DNA of 64,000 nucleotides from Amoebidium appalachense (taxonomy: Eukaryota > Ichthyosporea): assembly GCA_963693365.1 (NCBI GenBank), contig CAVNZM010000006.1, forward strand, positions 4,154,001-4,218,000, written 5' to 3'. Below are positions 1 through 32,388 of this stretch, piece after piece; the stretch's first letter is position 1, and every line of letters begins with the position of its first letter. Made by a program: the position numbers and the translations under genes. The notes below the pieces were generated by a model. That model saw only the letters and a list, made by a program, of their open reading frames with translations, did not search any database and had not been told where the DNA came from.

Positions 1-261
1 CCCCCCCCCCCCCCCCCCCGCCTCTGCCACCACCATTCCCTCTACAAACACTTTCGAATCTGCTTTTAGATATATGATCTGTTATAAGGTTAGGTCGTAA
101 AATAAAAAGAATCAGCACGTTACACGCACACACACACACACGCAAAAGCACAGGCACACACAGACCCAAGCGCGTGCACGGACACGCATGAACACACACA
201 AAAACACACACACACACACACACTCGCACGCACACATGCACACACGCACACACACACACAG

Positions 262-293
<32 letters not shown>

Positions 294-298
294 GCGTG

Positions 299-343
<45 letters not shown>

Positions 344-377
344 CTACCCCACTGACTAATATTAATCACGCCCACAG

Positions 378-8965
<8,588 letters not shown>

Positions 8966-9234
8966 GGGTGTTGGGACGTCGTGTTGTTTGCACCCCAAAA
9001 AAACTGCTCGACATGAGTGCCGGCAGGCCTGTTCATGCGGGGGGATAGAAAGCTTTCCTGATCATTTCTTCGTGCCTCCTCCTCCCCGTTTCTCCCCCCC
9101 CCAATGCTGCCCCCGTTCAGCACACAAATACATGCACGAATGCACACACAGGAGTACACTGGCACACACATATGGGTATGCGCACATGTGTGCGGGCGTG
9201 TGGCGCTTGTGAACGCAGGCTCGTAGGGAAACAT

Positions 9235-9292
<58 letters not shown>

Positions 9293-9389
9293 GCACACAC
9301 ACGCACACACACACACACACACACATACACACACACACATGCACACATGCGCGCGCACACACACACACACGCACACACATGCACACGCG

Positions 9390-9462
<73 letters not shown>

Positions 9463-9484
9463 ACACACACACACACACACACAC
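9235..9484. repeat. Compound (AC)n tract
   Basis: About 250 bp of AC repeats with gcac, catg and gcgcgc interruptions, just downstream of the endonuclease IV gene. Confidence 0.95.
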
Positions 9485-9764
9485 AACATCTTTTTCTGAA
9501 TTGTTCCAAGTCAAAGCGAGTTAACATATCATTATACAAAAGGACATTCTATTCGAAAGACTTAGACATTGTATAACGGTGTTACAGGCTCGTGTTTGAT
9601 CGAAGGTAACGTTACACAGCACCGTAGCATAAATCGATTGATCTCGTTGCTATTGCTCGTTGCATGCACGCGAGGTTAAACCTGAAAGGTCGACAGGTAT
9701 GAAGACGTGTGTGCCTTTTTTGGGCACGTTCTAGACAGTGGATCAATAATTACTATTATTCAGC

Positions 9765-9817
<53 letters not shown>

Positions 9818-9994
9818 TTCCCGTGACCCTAATAATGAATGAAGAGGACCGTATTTGATCATAAACGGGGGAATAGAAGATTTGAATCGTCTTGACATTC
9901 CTACTATTTTTATTGTTTTATAAAAACATATATGCCGTGTGTGTGGGTGTGTGTGTGTGTGTGTGTGTGTCATGTTGCTAGGCTGGCCCACGCA

Positions 9995-10033
<39 letters not shown>

Positions 10034-10450
10034 AGGGATTGCCGCATTAATATGTTTGACATGAAAAAGCGACAAAAGTAAAACAAAAAAGAAAAACGGT
10101 AACCATTGTTCTGGCAAACTCGATGAAACGTTTGCACGCACATACTTGGTTAACCCCCCCCCCCCCCCCCCCCCCTCCCCCCCCCCCCCTCCTTCCTCTC
10201 CTCCTGCCCTGCCCGTGTTTTTTCGACCATTTTAGCCAGAAGACAGAGCTGCCATTTTGCTGGTTGGTAGTGGCTGCAGTGTGTCCCTGAAAATGTGTGC
10301 CGTGCCTGGCTGCTGGCGCGATGTTGCAGTATATTTGACAGCCTTGCGCTAAACTATTAAGTTGGATGGGTGGGCCTGCATATGCATGCATGACATTGTG
10401 TGCTTATGTGCGCCCGTGTGTGCGGTGCGATACCGATGGTGCACGCTCAC

Positions 10451-10489
<39 letters not shown>

Positions 10490-10664
10490 GAAAGGTGTGG
10501 TTAATTGGGCGTGTGCGTGCAATCGTGTAGCGTTAAATCTGTTTGTGCGCGCGTATATACAGCGAAGTTTATACTACGTAGTGGACCATTATGTTTGTAG
10601 CACTCTGCCATTCTCTGCGATACTAGCGCGCTGGTGCTCGTGAGAGAGTGCACGCCTGCATAGT

Positions 10665-11054
10665 AGGGCTCAACCACATCGGCTGAGTTAACTTGCTGCG
10701 AGCAGAATTTATCCTGCAAATGCAGAATCTTTCTGCAAACAGCAGAATCGACCTGCTAAAAGCAGAATTATCCTGCTGAAAGCAGAATCATTCTGCTAGA
10801 AGCAGAATGATTAGAATATTCTGCTTTTACAGAATAATTCTGCTGTCGAAAGCAGAATAATTCAGCTTTTTGCGGAATAATTCTGCTTCTGCTTTTGCGG
10901 AATAATTCTGCTAGAGGCCGAAAAAACGGAGTGATTCTGCTTTTGCAAAATAATTCTGCTTTTCCAGAATAATTCCGCTTCTTGCAGAATGATTCCGCTT
11001 TTGCAGAATAATTCCACTTTTTGCAAGTTGACCCTGCCGATGTGCTTGGGCCCT
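10665..11054. mobile_element. Fold-back element with internal hairpin-repeat array
   Basis: Outer inverted repeats of about 34 bp: agggctcaaccacatcggct... at 10665-10698 matches the reverse complement of 11020-11054 (agggcccaagcacatcggca...). Between them lie about 16 irregular 19-22-bp units, each itself self-complementary (GCAGAAT..ATTCTGC). Left-half units read AGCAGAATnnTCCTGC; right-half units read TTCTGCTTTTGCAGAATAA, so the whole interior can also fold on itself. CATA occurs just outside both ends (10659-10662 and 11055-11058), a possible but weak target duplication. There is no coding capacity, so it would be a MITE-like passenger or an expanded palindrome. Confidence 0.7.
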
Positions 11055-11648
11055 CATACTCGGAAAATGTGTGTGCACGTATGCGTGTGAGTCGTCTCAA
11101 AGCGCGAGTTTGTCTGTGCACGTGTGCATTGTACGGGTATGATAAATACAATGGGTAAGTCCCTTTCTAAATAATGCATGCCGCCTTAAAGCGGGTTGGG
11201 GGCGGGGGGGAGGGGGGGGGGGGGAAGCATCATTGAACATATAGAGGACAAGTGCAAGCGCAGACGAGCATGGTCATGGGGGCTCCCCTCCCCTCCGCCC
11301 CATCCCCCCCTCCCACCACCATGGCCACCGGTACCCCCGCGGGGAAAGACTCACATGTCCAAAGGGGGGGGGGGGGGGGGGGGGGGGGGAGGGGGAGGGA
11401 AGCTACTGTGTACATACATAATAACTCCCCCCCCTCCCCCCCGACTATGTAACATAGTCACCCCCCCGCCCCGTTTCAAAAACAAGAATTCGAAATAAAA
11501 ATTGAAGTCGGAGGATCGATGTCGCATCAACGGGGGACTAAATCGGTTTGGTCTCGCGTGTGCGCACGCGTTTGTCTGTCAGTGTGTTACTCAACAGGAG
11601 GTGGTGGTACTGGTGCACGTGCTGCTGGTGGTTGTGTGTGTGTGCGCT

Positions 11649-11686
<38 letters not shown>

Positions 11687-11805
11687 CTGCACCTTATAAA
11701 CAACACAAAGCAAAAACAATAACACAATAGACACGCGGGTCGAGTCTTAAGAAAGCTTTCGTTCTTGGTGGGGGACTCGGGGAAAGGTGGGTTCCGGGGG
11801 CGGGG

Positions 11806-11843
<38 letters not shown>

Positions 11844-12646
11844 GGAAGGGGACGGTATACTATAGGGCACGTGCACAAAGGCACACAGCAAGTTGAACTT
11901 ATTTGCACGTTGGCCGTCACTCTGTCGTAATCACCGTGATTTGAAAAATTTCATCAATTGTTCAGGCAAACACATTCGTTCATACAGAATCTAATTGAGC
12001 CTTTTGTATAGCAAATTACGATCACAACCTAGATATGCCATCAAGAGAACACAGAGTAGAACACTACAAAAATGCGCCAATATGTACATGTGTATGTCTT
12101 TAGTTGTCATGTATTACTTCACTCTCATAAACTGATAACTTATCACTGCACCTGCAACAGCTTAATACACCCAACATCCGAATGAAAAGCCCCATCAACA
12201 GCCGAATAAAAGACCCCCCCCCCCCCCCCCCCCGGAAAAAAAAAAAAATCGAATCCACCGTCATACCCAGCCCCTTCCCTCTCTAAACTCCCTGAACCAT
12301 GTGTACCTACAAAGGAAATGAAAAAAAACAGAAGAGCCATAGAGAACCAAGTGAACGAACGAACAAGGTGAACCAACGGTGAATGGTTAAGCAAGGTATC
12401 GAATGCATTAATGAAGGAAGTGTGCTTAATAAATAAAAAGAACGGCACGTCCCACTATCCAACATAACAGCGCCCACATACGAGCAAATCTCTCATCCCC
12501 AGGCCCAGATAAATCTAGGCAAAAGGGGTGGAGGGTGGGGAGTAGCATATGTGTTTGAGGGTTGGAATTATCGAAGTGGAGGCATCAAAAGACAAAACAC
12601 AAAACACAACAGAAGCGAGAGGGTCCTTCTAAAATGACATGTACAA

Positions 12647-22124
<9,478 letters not shown>

Positions 22125-23598
22125 TCTTCTGGGCTGGCTTCTTCAGCAGCATCAGGCTGCGCTTCTGTGCTGTGTGTTGAACTTGTGCCAGCACGGCTAG
22201 ATAATGAGGGTCACTTGCACCTGTCTGCTACCCAGGACGTTTTGCTTGACGCAACGTTACACTAAGGCAAGATCTCTTCCAAACCATGGAAAAAAGAAAA
22301 CTAAAAACGATCTCAGGGTGAGGCTCCTCTTTGTCTGTGTTTTATCAAATTGCAAGCTCTCCCTCTCCCTCCTCTCTCCCTCTCCCCTAGAGTCCTAGAG
22401 AGATCTCCCTCTCCCACCCTCTCAACGTGGCACTTTCTTTCCCCTCCCTCCCAGAGTCCCAGTCACTTCCTATTCTCAGACTGCTCAGTTTCTATTTTTA
22501 GTAACCTTTCTGTGCAACGTCAATTGAGCTTGGAGGAATGCGTGGGTGAGACAAATTTGCGCAAACATTTTATCAGCGAATTCTTCCCCATCAATCACGT
22601 TCGACTGGCTCACCAATCACACACACGGACCAATGAGATCGAGCTTCCGAATAATTTTGGCGCAAAATTGGTTTGATGGAACGTGAAAACGTTCGTAAAC
22701 GGTAAAACGTAAAACAATCAACAAGAAAACCCCCACTTCCTTGTTCTCTTCTGTGGTTACGCTGCCGATGATCATCCGTTCGATATCTGTTGGCATCCAT
22801 AAGGAAATACATTCAGAAAGCTATCCTCTGCACACAAATGAATGTATTTTTGGCCGTAAGGCGAATTCGATGACGTTTAGGGGTATTTTTCGACATCTGT
22901 TACTGCTTCTCGAGTTCAATTTGTAACGTTGGTGAGATTGCAGCATCGAAGTTCGAGTGCCATTCAAAGTGTTGCCTTCCTGTTGTCAGGTGCAGTGCAG
23001 CCTACTCGCTCGCTTTGGTAACTTATTTTCAGGAGTTCGCGAGCTTGTGCCACACATTCCTGGTCTGGCCAAATGTGAGCAAGGTTAATGCAGTGTTATT
23101 CCTGCGCGAAGCCAATGATTTTCAATTGGAGTTCCCACTGCGTTCTCCAGCCGTTCCATAGGCCATTTCTTATATAGACAGCGACTCAATTGTTCCAACG
23201 TTGCGTGTCTCAAAATGACGGCCCTCTTTCTTGTTTGTAGGCATCGGGACATCCTTGGGAGATAGTTGCTGGACCCCACATGTTTACGGTGCATTTCAGC
23301 TCATTTGCCCAGGCCTGTTACTCATTTTGTAAGCGGTAGTGATATTAGTTTTCCATTGCCATGGTGCATTACACTAGCCCTAAATATAGTGCTGCCGTAG
23401 CCAGTAGATCACATTAGTGGTTGTCTGGATTTCAAGTGGATTTATGATCTTGCAAGGTTTTGGTTTCCGTAGCCAGGGTTCACGCAGTTTTTGACGTGCA
23501 CGGGTGGGATATTAATATGGGTTTTTAGTTGCGAGATTAATGTGTCTGACCAGACACGTCATACAGCTTGACAGCCGGGTCCAGACATAGGACGTGCC
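22125..23598. promoter_or_regulatory. Shared upstream region of two divergent genes
   Basis: 1.47 kb between the start codons of the RNF25-like gene (-) and the Pumilio gene (+), strikingly free of microsatellites. It contains CCAAT boxes in both orientations around 22612-22635 and the near-palindrome TTTTGGCGCAAAA at 22655-22667. I see no clear TATA box. Non-coding first exons may lie here but cannot be seen. Confidence 0.6.
22655..22667. promoter_or_regulatory. E2F/DP-type site
   Basis: TTTTGGCGCAAAA fits the E2F consensus TTTSSCGC on the plus strand and nearly so on the minus strand. It lies between two start codons, close to CCAAT boxes. The motif match is direct; binding is inference. 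Confidence 0.35.
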
Positions 23599-26500
23599 AT
23601 GGCCGGACTGGGTGGGAAGGAGGGGTCCTCTTCTTCACTCCAGGGCTACGGGACCAAGGACGAGGGGGAAACGAGGCTTGGTATGTGTTTTCCCTGTAGC
23701 CCAGACAATCATAAGCCTATTGAGCAAATGATAATTAAGCACATTCTTGGCTACAAAGCTAGTCTATCAAGCAAACGACTATTAAGCAGATTCCACGCTA
23801 CGAATTGAATTTAATCATCAAGTAAATTCTTGTTCACAAAGCTCATCTATGGAGCAGTTCTTGGCCGTAAAGACTACTCTACACACACACCTTTATTCAG
23901 TGGTGTGCGCAGAGACTGTGTCCCTGACCTCTGCTGGCACACAGGTGCTGTGGGCAGACTCCCCTCAGCCAGCCGGCTGGCAGAACTCAACGACGTGGGT
24001 TCCAACGGCACTGGCCGTCTTTCTCAGCCAATGGTTGCACGTGGGGGATTGCTCCAGGTCTGTTTTCCGTCGAGAGCTTTTTGCTTGTTTTTTTTGTTCT
24101 TCATGGATGTGTCTTATCCCAACTCTATAGCTCTTTCTCATGTGTAGAGTTCTTGAGAAAGGTTCATTCCGCTAGTGGTTTCAGTCATATGGCTTCTTGT
24201 TCACCCACCGGTTGACAGTCACAGTCGAATCGAACTTCCTATACCATGTGCTGCCCACCTGTGTGAGAGCCCGTTTGTTCACTCCGAAGTATTGTTCACC
24301 TATTATTGAGCCTGATTAGTAGGTGCTGTCCAATCATGGTTGTCCACCTATGTTTGCGCTGAATCGTTTTGACATGAGTTGCCGGTGTTTCTATGCTGCA
24401 GGGGGAGCTTGCCGACCTGGTTAAGGAAGGGGTGCCGGAGGGGTACGCGGCTATGAAGAACCGGCTGCTAGACCTTGACTTCCGGTCCAACAGTGCACCG
24501 CCCCGGCCCGTGAGCCCGGTCGATGACGGGGTCTTTGACCCAAAGAGTGATGGCCACCTGCGCGAGATTGCGTCCTCGATTGAGCCTTCTGGTCCATACT
24601 ATGACCAGTATTATCACCAGGTGTGTTTTTTTTTTTTTTTTTTTGTTTATTCTTTTGGAGAAGGGGGGGGGGGGGGGGCTTGCATGTGTGTGTGCATGTG
24701 CATGCCCGAATGTTTGTCGGTGCTCGTCTCTGTCATTCACTGGTTGTTCGAAGCACGGGGTTGGATGAATGGATATGAATGTGCGTGCTACTAAAATATC
24801 GCGCATGTCGCCTTTGGTCTCCTTCACAGCCAAGTCTACCATAACCTTTTGTCTGCAGGCTTCAGCGTGTGTGTGGTACTGCCATAAGTTTCCTTGGTTG
24901 ACAATTTTATGGCTTCTGCAAATGGCTTCAATACTCCTGTCCCGTATCCCGCCACACCAGAAACATGTTTAGGCATCATAAGATTTCACCAGTTACAAAT
25001 CATTCTGTGTGCAACGTCGTTAATCGATTTCTACTTTTTCGAAAGTAAGAAGGGATACGGTGTGCGGCCTGCAACATTAATGGGTGGGTTGAATGCAGGG
25101 GCTGGAAGGGGAGGGATCGGCCGAGGGGATGTGGAATCAGCTGCAGTGGGATGGGTCGGGATACTCCCCGTTTGACCAGCAGCAGTATCCCGAGGAGTAC
25201 CAGAAAGAGGGGGTGAGTGGATACCCATATTACCGCACTGGTCTGTGATATGAAAACTTTAGAAGGAGGGTGTGTGCGTGCGTGTGTGTGCATGTGTGCA
25301 TGCACTTGTGTATGTGATTAGTTTGGGCGGACCCGGGAGCCCGTGTTTTTCACGTAACAGAATCTGTGGTGGGAGGTTGAGAGGTGGGAGAGGGGGGGAG
25401 AGTAGAGTGCTGTCCTATACTAATGAGTAATGGATGTCTTTCAGATGAATGGGAACATTTGGGCAAGTGAGGCAGCTGGCCTAGGTCCTGCTGGCTATGG
25501 TGACAGCAAGCACGGGGTATGACCCCCCCCCCCCCCCCTTCCCCTTTCACATCACCAAATGTGCCTGCACACACACACACACACACACACACGGATGGGG
25601 AGGGGGCACCCGGGGGGTTGGGAGGAGGGGTGTGTGGGGAGGGGGGACGGAGGGGAGGGAGAGCCTTGAACACGGACGGGGAAAGAGAGGGAGGGATATT
25701 GAAATTTACACAGATATAGTAATCCACGAAGTCTCCAATACATGATACACACGCACCATGACTAGCTGCACTAGATGGCTTTGCCTCACATCAGGTGGTT
25801 TCGTCATGCATTTCTGCCAAACACGCACACAGTGCACAGGATACCGGACTGCCAACATATATAAGACGCTTAAAACATACAGTGTCCCCCCCCCCCCCCC
25901 CCCCCCCCCTCCCCCCAAGACGGGTTGACCCTCCCAAGTTCAGTTGATGCTGCTGTCTGAGTTGGAGAGTCGTATATACGCGAGCTAAGGGGTCGAAACT
26001 CAGACGCAATTGATGACTTGGGCCCACCCTGAGGATGGGCTCTGCTTATGACGCATACTGTGCGCATGGCTGATGTTGCATACTTGAATGTTTGCCTTTG
26101 CATGTGTCCTTCGTGTATGCGTACTTCGTACCGTGTTCCGCATTCAAACCCCCCCCCCCCCCCCCCCCCCCCCTCCTCCCCCCCCCCCGGCCTGGGGTCT
26201 CCGGCCTCGGGGTCTCCGGCCTCGGCCTCCTCTCTCCGTGCTTTTCTGCCTGCTTCGTTCCATCTGCCAAAACTGAGATTAGAATAAATATGCTTTCCGT
26301 CCCCCAGGGGTATGACCGCACCCCATCTCTCGGGTACTATGAGGATGTGCCGTACATGGGCAAGGGCAGGCGGGACCACGCCAAGAGCCGAGACATGCCC
26401 CACGGGGGATACTCGTCCATGCAGCTGCCCTTCATTGACCAGATTGCAAACCTGACCCTGGACGAGGTAAATCGATCTCTCTTACGCTCTCCCTCTCTCT

Positions 26501-29500
26501 CTCCTCCCCTCTCGCCCCCCCTCCCCCCCCCCCCCCCCCCCCCCCCCCCACGCTCCTCGTCCACGCTTTCATTCACACACAGACACACACACAGACACAC
26601 ACACACCCTCTCGAACTGTGACCAAAATGCATGGAATTGCAGTACGACTTTATTGGGTTTCTGTTTTGAGATGTTTTTGTGAAAGGATGTCTTGATACTG
26701 TCTTCCTGCTGAACGTCTTTCGGAAGCAAGGGAGGGGTGGAGGGGAGGGGCGGGAAGAGCGGGGGCGGGGGGGGGGGGGGGGGGGGGGGGTATTGGTGGT
26801 GTTCGGATGTTGCCCCAGGGGTCACATGTTGTGCCTTTTTCCTGTCGGATGTTGCCCCAGGGGTCACATGTTGTGCCTTTTTCCTGGTGACTTGCATGGC
26901 CGGTGTATCCATGCCCATCTTTCCTTTTGAAGCAGTGTTGTGCTCAAGCACCTTTGCTAATCACCTTCTTCTATCCCTTTCCCCATCTTTTTCTCTCCTC
27001 CTTTCATTCGTCTCGTTCAGGGAGCACCCGAGATGTACCAGGGCTACCGAACGGCCCACAAGATGGACACCCAGAGGGATGCCTTCTATGGGGAAGGCCA
27101 AATGTCTTCCCTGCCCCCCCACCTGCGAGGTATGTTGTACACAACTCCTTGGGTACATGTTTCTCCAGTCATTGCGCTCCCTGTGCACACCAACCCTAGT
27201 GCTCTCCCGTGGCCTCTGTTCGCAAACACCTGACCCTGGCAGATGCATACACACACACACACACACACACAACACACACACACACACACACACACACCAC
27301 TCCCTTGCCGATGTCACAATGATAGTATGATGATACATCTGAACGTGTCTGCGCATGAATGACACGGACACCCACACCCCAATCTTGACATTTTCCTTCA
27401 GTCTTCCCCCTGTCGGACTTTTTATAATCCTCACACTGAGTATCTGTTGTGCTCTCATAATTTACCTCTCCTCACATCCTTAAAATCCCGGTGTCTCACT
27501 GTATTCCTTTTTTTTTTTTTTTTTTTTTGGCCTCTGCAGGAAGCTTGTACCGGCAGGCAGGGCTGACCTACTCCTCCCCCAACCTGTATTGGGATGAGAA
27601 TGGGGGCCACATCCCCCCACCCCCCTTTGGCCGGCAAGCATCCATGCCTGTGGGTGGACTGCGTGATGGCAGGGGGAACTATCCTCAGGGCCATCCAGGG
27701 GGCATGCGCAAGGTATTGTTCTTTAATGTTTTATTATAAACCATTATTAAAGGGCACTCTGGCATATTGGGTATGACGAGAACAGCAAAGAATCCATTTT
27801 GGCTAGATATACCAGGTTGGTAACATCTTCGAATGGACTAGGTTTGAGCTGATGCCACTTAATCGGATCTGGGATGCACATGAGATGTAATAGCATTCGT
27901 AGTTTTTTGGGGGGGGAATGTTCCTGTTTCCTATGTGACGCATATAAGCTTGCATTTGTAAGCCTACACGCGTGTAGAAGCGTGTGGTTAGTAGGTTTAA
28001 AAGGCGGATGCAAAAGTGCTGGCTGGTTCTGTTGAGCTTGTCTCGAAGGCGATTGGTGAGAAAAGCACATAGCTGGTGGTTGCTGTGGGAGGACGAGGGC
28101 GGATTGTGCAAAGGTGATAGGATAATGAGTGGGCAATAAAGGTTCAAGAGGGTAGTTTCTGTTTGTGGATAAAAGGAAAAGGGGAGGGGAGGAGAGGCGG
28201 GATGAGAGGTTGGTGGTAGGAAGGGATATGTGTGTGTAGGTGGGGGGTAGGGAGCTGGGGGAAGGGAGGGAAGGAACTGTTGACCCTTCCCTCGGCCCAT
28301 CATCGCTGTTCTTCTAGCTGATGAGCAGGTGGTCTTTGGCTAGGGCGTGTTTATGTGGCTGTGGGCTTCTTCCAAGCCGTGCACTCGCTCATTGCGCCAC
28401 ACAGCCACCTCCTGGGTCAGGCAGCCACGGGTACCGCCCACAGGGCCCAACTGGGGGCTACCGCACAGAGAGGACACGCTCCATGAACGAGTAGGTGTTG
28501 GGTGGGAAAGGCGTGGTTGCGTGTGGGTGGGTGGGTGGGCGCGGGAGTGTGCGTGTGTGCGTGTTCCCCTATGTATGCGCTGAATTGAGTTGGCGGATTG
28601 AGCCAGAAGGTGGTTGTGCTCCCTTCACACGTCATAGTTCAAGGTGTTGTGCCAAAACAGCTGCACACCTGTTCACTTTGTGTGTGGTCTTTTTTAAAGT
28701 TCGTTTCACCTTAGTGGTCTCTCTTCTGCCATTCTGTGCCACACAAGTTGGCCTTAAGTGCAGATGAGTATCTTTTGATTGTAGGTGGCTGTAGCGGTTA
28801 AGGCAGTTGGGTTTGCAGGTGGTTGCAGGTCGTGAGAGTAAGCAGAATTTGAACCACCATTACTCCGTGCAGGGACAACTGAAGAGAAAGGATCAAAGAT
28901 ACGACTAAGGGTAGGGGATGGATGAGGTGACTTTGGGGGAAATGGCGTGGGGGAAGGGGGGGGGGGGGATTGCTTTTGCTGGGAGCAAAGCAGGAGTTTA
29001 TTGAAGGTTGGTTATTAAGGGACAGGATGGAGATGTGTGTCTTTTAAAGAGGGGGGGGGGGGGGATGGGGAGGAAGTCCCCCACAAGACTAAATGCTGAC
29101 GAATGTGTGTGCGTACTCAGTGGGTATCGCCACTCGCCTCGCTACGACGACTATCCCCCTCAGGGGCTCCGCTATCCCTCCCACCAGGACCGCCAGGGAC
29201 CCTCCCGGCCAATGAACCCCCCCCCACGTGCACTCCCGCCTGCACCGCAACTCCCCTCACTACCACATGGGGGGACACTATGTGCAGGAGCCTTCATCCC
29301 CCCCTCCGGCTACCGCTCAGAGATGAGCCCGCGCCACGACGGGCCACGAAACGGGCTTTTGGAGGAGTTTAGAAATAACAGGCACCTGAATTTGCAGTTG
29401 GCGGATATCTCTGGCAGCGTGGTGGACTTCTCAAGCGACCAGCATGGGTCCAGGTTCATACAACAGAAGCTCGAGACGGCATCAACGGCGGACAAGGAGC

Positions 29501-30646
29501 TGATCTTTAAGGGTGCGTGGAGATGTTTTTGTGTGTGTGTGTGTGGGGGGGAGGGGGGGGGGGGGGGGGGGGGGAGGGAGGTTCTGTGTGTGTTTGGGTG
29601 TGCGCATGCAGGGGCTAGCCCTATGGTTGTGGGGATGCAGGTATGTGTGTGTGTTTGTCGCGGGGGGGGGGGGGGGGGGGGGTAGTAGGGAAAGTGGTTG
29701 GGGGGTTGAGGGGGGAGGTGGGGGAGGGGGGAGGTGGAAGGGGCATGCTTGATGTTTGTGTGTGTGATTTTTGGGGTTTTTCTGTGGAGGGGATGGGGTG
29801 CTATAAGCAGTGACCCGAGGGGACTATGGGGGGATGAGAGAGACACCCGCCGCAGACCAGATGCGACTGATTTAAAGCAATCATACCTTCTCGGGTTATG
29901 ACGGGGGGGGGGGGGGGGGGGGGGTGCACGTGCCTTTGTCGTGGCCTTATTTCCCTCTCTCCGTTTTGCGTTATCTTTTTGCCTCGGCATAAGCTGATGC
30001 AACACGGTCGGACTTCAGCAGGCACATACAGACGCAGGCGCATGTGCGCGCGCACACACGCTCTCACTCACTCACACACTCACTCACAACAAACGCCTGA
30101 CACACAACCGTTTAAGCGTCACGTATTCACGCTCCCTTCTCCTTCTCCTCCAGAAATCATGCCGAACTCTCTGCACCTCATGAGCGACGTGTTTGGCAAC
30201 TACGTGATCCAGAAATACATCGAATTCGGCACGTCCAGCCAGAAAGCAGCGCTTATGCACCAGTTGAAGGGGCAGATTCTGCACCTGTCCATGCAGATGT
30301 ATGGATGCAGAGTCGTGCAAAAGGCCATTGAGAGGTCACCACTCGATCAGCAGGTGCGTGTGGAGGTGTGGATGGGGTGTGGGTGTGTGTGTGCGTGTTT
30401 TGGGGGGGGGGGGGGGGGGGGGGGGGGATGCGTGAGTGGGTGGTAATGGATGTATGTGTGTGGTATTGGTGGTTGGTGTGGATGGGGGAGTGGTGTGGGG
30501 CAGGCAGGCATGCATGCATGTTGGGAGTGTGTGTGTGTGTGTGTTTGCGCACGTGTGGGATGGGTGTACTGGGGGGAGAGAGGGGAGGGGGGGGGGGGGG
30601 AGGCATGTGTGGTGTGGGTTTACTGGGGCAGTGTATGTGTTTGGGT

Positions 30647-30682
<36 letters not shown>

Positions 30683-32027
30683 GCAGCTGGGAGGGTTCAA
30701 AAAGCCATTCTGATACGAATAGTAATGAAGTTCAGAAAAGAAGAGCAGGGAGGAGGGAGGGCTGTTTGTCTCATGATTTGTGTGATGTGGTATGTCACTT
30801 GTTTGCGAGCCTTAGGGACAATCCTGGAAGTTCAGATGTGTATTTTGATCCCAAGAGCACAAGGCACTCATTTGAACCAACGACACCTCGGAAACACATT
30901 CGAGCAGACATGTGTGAAACACTTTCGTGCAAACGGCCGTCCCTGAAACAAGTACACAACATATCATCTAATTCGGGCTAATTGACGAACTGACACTCGT
31001 TGGAGCAACGACATGTCCGAAACACACCTTTGTAGGACACTATTACCGATTTAAAGATTCATGTCTTGGTCACTTTTTTCTACTGTTCGCTCTCCAGTAG
31101 TCCGGTTCAGTTTAGTTGCTCCCAATAGACGTCAGGTCACTAACAATATTTATTTGTTGGTACACAGATGTCGATAGTGCGCGAGCTTGAGGGGCAGGTG
31201 CTTGCGTGTATCAAGGACCAGAACGGCAACCACGTGATCCAGAAGGCTATCGAGTGCATCCCCCCCAGCAACATCCAGTTCATCATTGATGCGTTCCAGG
31301 GCCAGGTGTGTGGATGTGTGTGGTAGTAGTGGGGCTGGGGGTTGTGGGTTGTGGGACTAGGAAGCACTCGGCGGGGTTCGAGTCCTACATCGTCACTTTT
31401 CATTTGGAATTGCAAGCACTGGTTTGTTGACGCGGATGGCATACCTTAACGACAACCACAAGAACCAATCCCCCACCCCCTCCCCCCTTCCCCCGGTGAA
31501 TGGGTCGGAGATACTGTGGATGACGTCAGCCCCCCCCCCCCCCCCCCTGAGTATTTGCTCTGCTCATTATGCATACTCTATTGTGTGGTTTGCATTCTGC
31601 CTTGTGTTGTCCGTTGTGATTGTTTACTTCAACTCAATGGCGCATTCTTCCCCCCTCCCCCCCAACCGTTTGTTTGTAGTGTGTGTGTGTGTCTGTGCAC
31701 GCTTCTGTGTTACCATGCATTCAAGGTCCTCGTTTTCCCCAGCACCACGCAACCACGCTTATGCTTTGGGCATGGTTGTGCATTTGCTGAGTGCATGGTG
31801 CAGGTGTGCAGCCTGTCGACGCACCCGTACGGCTGCCGGGTGATCCAGCGCATTCTGGAGCACTGCAACGAGCAGCAGGTCAATGCCATCCTGGACGAGC
31901 TGCACCGCTTTGCTATCAACCTGATCCAGGTCCGTATGGTTGTCTTTTTGTTCTTCCTTTTCTTTTTCCTTTTCTCCCCTTTCTTTCTTTCGTTGATGTG
32001 TTCCTTTTCTTTATGCACTGTGTGTGT

Positions 32028-32058
<31 letters not shown>

Positions 32059-32357
32059 CCCGCGCGCATGTGTGCGTGTGTGCGTGTGTGCGTGTGTGCG
32101 TGTGTATGGAGGGGGGGGGGGCAAGAACTGTACATCTGTGGCAGTGGTGTTGGGGTTTTGTTCCCTTTTTTTGTGGGGAGAGGAGTGAATGTGTAAATGA
32201 GCTACGATCAACCTTGTCTAACAGTGTGTGCGGCATTAATGGGAAGGGGTGGGTGGGTGGGTGTTGGGGGGGGGGGGGGAGGGGGGAGGATGGAAGGGCT
32301 GGGAGTTGTGGATCCGTGGGTGTACATAGGTGTAGAGGGATGTGTGTGTTTTGTTTT

Positions 32358-32388
<31 letters not shown>

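Larger units (their letters stand above)
8966..12646. other. Intergenic space between convergent genes
   Basis: 3.7 kb between two stop codons. It holds a long CA-rich block (9235-9484), (GA)n at 9768-9813, a poly-G/GGGGA block near 9996-10032, (GT)n at 10453-10488, the fold-back element at 10665-11054, and poly-G tracts at 11366-11400, 11650-11686 and 11810-11842. 11880-12640 is more ordinary sequence with no coding signal that I could support. Confidence 0.7.
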
